From contig JAIRSQ010000165.1 of the NCBI GenBank assembly GCA_031255395.1, positions 1 through 7,867 of the forward strand: a DNA stretch of 7,867 bases. The letters run 5' to 3'. Source of the stretch: Spirochaetaceae bacterium. Its GTDB lineage: Bacteria > Spirochaetota > Spirochaetia > Treponematales > Breznakiellaceae. A program made the position numbers and the translations under genes. Within the stretch, counting starts at the first letter, position 1, and each line of letters starts with the position of its first letter. This document shows, piece after piece, positions 6,978-7,867 of the stretch. The notes beneath the pieces were generated by a model that did no database searches, was not told the origin of the DNA, and saw only the letters and a program-made list of their open reading frames with translations.

Positions 6978-7001
6978 TCCCGATGCCGCTTGCGGAAGGG
7001 A
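6978..7001. other. Imperfect hairpin between the operon end and the convergent pseudogene
   Basis: TCCC at 6978-6981 pairs with GGGA at 6998-7001, and CCGC/GCGG (6986-6989 with 6992-6995) form the inner stem over a two-base loop, with a small internal bulge. No U-run follows on either side, so it is not a standard intrinsic terminator. It may still end or shield transcripts between two convergent genes. The surrounding stretch from 6909 to 7046 holds no gene I can support. Confidence 0.25.
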
Positions 7002-7046
7002 TTGCAGAAAAGAGCTTTTGAGACGTTTGGCCGATTAAAGGCTGGG

Positions 7047-7581
7047 TTATGCTGGCGAGGCGGCGGCTTTGCAGGGGATTTTGGCAGGTTTCCATGGGAG
7101 GGGTCTGACCCTAGTCCTCGTTTCCCCTAATTGAGGTTTTACATCAGCCCTTATCCTCCCCGAAAGAAGCCTGATCCTTCCCTCAGCCGGCAAAAACTCT
7201 GCCTTCGCGTCCGTCACCGTCTCCGTCCGACATTCTGCCCCTTCAGGCGGTTCGCCTTCCACAATCCTAGACCAGTACCGGTCGCCCCAGATATGCCCAG
7301 GTCCAACCGTTCAACAAGTTGTACCTAACGGCAAACGTCTGCTTGAGCCACTGCATTATCCGCGGCAACTGGAAGCCGTTCGCAGGCTTGACGCAAAAGA
7401 CGAGCAGGTCGTCTTTCAGACGCAAGCCGCGAATCTCGAAATCGAAGCGCGCCGCCGTATCGTCCAAGACACGGGCGAAAAGCTTTAACGCTTTTCGCGA
7501 CTGGAACAACGGTTTCCGGTTGTTTACGGACGTACGGATTTCGTACCATACGCCCTGTTTAAGTTCTCTTAAAGTTCTCAT
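7047..7581 (-). pseudogene. Frameshifted transposase-like gene (Y1/REP-associated tyrosine transposase relative)
   Basis: On the minus strand, an ATG at 7581-7579 opens a frame beginning MRTLRELKQGVWYEI, then V-N-N-R-K-P-L-F and IMQWLKQTFAVRYN, a pattern of the Y1-transposase/RAYT-like family. After codon 94 (Thr, 7302-7300) the frame runs into 10 unrelated residues and a TAG at 7269-7267. Skipping one base (the A at 7299 on the given strand) restores G-H-I-W-G-D-R-Y-W-S-R-I-V-E-G-E-P-P, the expected next block of the family, and stays open for 83 codons to a TAA at 7049-7047. The repaired product would be 177 residues, a full family-like length. So one insertion breaks an otherwise whole gene. 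The usual His-hydrophobic-His metal motif of Y1 transposases is not visible; the equivalent stretch reads L-V-F-C-V-K-P. Family naming is from pattern recognition; the frameshift follows directly from the two frames. A sequencing error is the alternative. Confidence 0.8.
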
Positions 7582-7604
7582 GCATACTTATGGCGTCTGT
7601 ATGC
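7582..7604. repeat. Inverted repeat directly upstream of the transposase-like start codon
   Basis: GCATAC at 7582-7587 and GTATGC at 7599-7604 are perfect 6-base inverted arms separated by 11 bases, abutting the ATG of the minus-strand pseudogene. They could form a hairpin in its leader or be a protein-binding site. Arms this short can occur by chance. Confidence 0.3.
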
Positions 7605-7867
7605 CGTTTTGCTTCAACTTGACAGGGAAAAAATCGGAAATCGTGGTTTTGGAGAACGCCTTCTATTTACAAAGAGTTACGAAAATCCTTTTTACGGTTA
7701 TAATAACGGAACAGGAGCGGGTGAATGCTTTGTAACAATCCTATTACCAAATTTGTTCATTAAAAATATCTTTACCAAGTATAAGCAGGACGTTTTTTTG
7801 AGGGGAGTGGGCATCCGATTATTCTTCACCAAAGGGCACGGATTTTTCCGATTTTCTATACATTGTG
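7605..7867. other. AT-rich intergenic tail without a supported gene
   Basis: This stretch is clearly richer in A and T than the operon and carries no convincing coding sequence on either strand. It holds the promoter candidate listed separately, a 12-codon reading frame (7725-7763) with an AGGAG five to eight bases upstream, a seven-T run at 7794-7800 without a stem before it, and a short inverted pair ATCCG (7814-7818)/CGGAT (7839-7843) followed by Ts. It is most simply read as the upstream region of a gene beyond the window. Confidence 0.5.
7677..7707 (+). promoter_or_regulatory. Candidate outward promoter with palindrome over the -10
   Basis: A perfect TATAAT at 7699-7704 follows a weak -35 (TTACGA, 7677-7682) at 16 bases. 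The -10 is embedded in an 11-base palindrome, GTTAT-A-ATAAC (7697-7707), which could serve as an operator. It is followed by AGGAG at 7713-7717 and an ATG at 7725. It points out of the right end of the window. Confidence 0.3.

Noticed and set aside
7089..7125. GGGTC-T-GACCC palindrome as a possible terminator for the operon
   Set aside because: The stem is only five base pairs with a one-base centre, no T-run follows, and it lies inside the transposase-like coding region.
6915..7130. Open frame of 71 codons beginning seven bases after the rnfE-like stop, with a GAGG ahead of the ATG
   Set aside because: The translation resembles no family I know, lacks the helices expected of RnfA, and its last third lies antisense to the better supported transposase-like gene.
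7319..7735. Open frame of 138 codons on the + strand
   Set aside because: It is antisense to the transposase-like gene, which carries recognisable family motifs; the rest runs into AT-rich intergenic sequence.
7785..7805. Seven-T run as an intrinsic terminator
   Set aside because: No stable stem precedes it on the + strand.

Overview
The window looks like a treponeme-type spirochaete chromosome of moderate GC. Inference, not proof: the order DUF212 PAP2-like gene, unnamed membrane protein, RnfC, RnfD, small membrane protein, RnfE-like protein resembles a cluster I remember from Treponema, and the fragment at the right end belongs to a small transposase-like family I associate with termite-gut treponemes. 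No rRNA, tRNA, CRISPR array or phage genes were seen.

Layout: (1) 1-1188, the 3' two thirds of pyrG (CTP synthase), cut by the window edge. (2) 1189-1324, a gap with a good sigma70-like promoter candidate. (3) 1325-6908, six genes on the + strand forming one tight operon in which every junction overlaps by 4-14 bases: a divergent PAP2 (DUF212) membrane protein, a 503-residue polytopic protein I cannot name, an RnfC-like protein with two [4Fe-4S] motifs, an RnfD-like protein, a 173-residue single-pass protein in the RnfG position, and an RnfE/RnfA-family protein. (4) 7047-7581, minus strand, a transposase-like gene (Y1/REP-associated type) broken by a one-base frameshift and convergent with the operon. 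(5) 7582-7867, an AT-rich tail with no supported gene but a possible outward promoter.

The operon resembles an Rnf (ion-pumping ferredoxin:NAD oxidoreductase) module, but redox-site motifs are altered in several subunits. RnfC lacks the glycine-rich GxGGAGFP nucleotide/flavin motif. RnfD has T-G-S-P where the flavinylated S-G-A-T is expected. The RnfG-position protein has no flavinylation motif. The RnfE-like protein keeps only one of the two expected Fe-S cysteines. rnfA and rnfB are not present. Only the two ferredoxin-type clusters of RnfC look fully intact. The unnamed 503-residue protein carries an S-G-A-T at a predicted extracytoplasmic helix turn. The main hypothesis is therefore a reduced or rewired Rnf-like membrane complex that contains additional subunits and may not perform standard Rnf chemistry.
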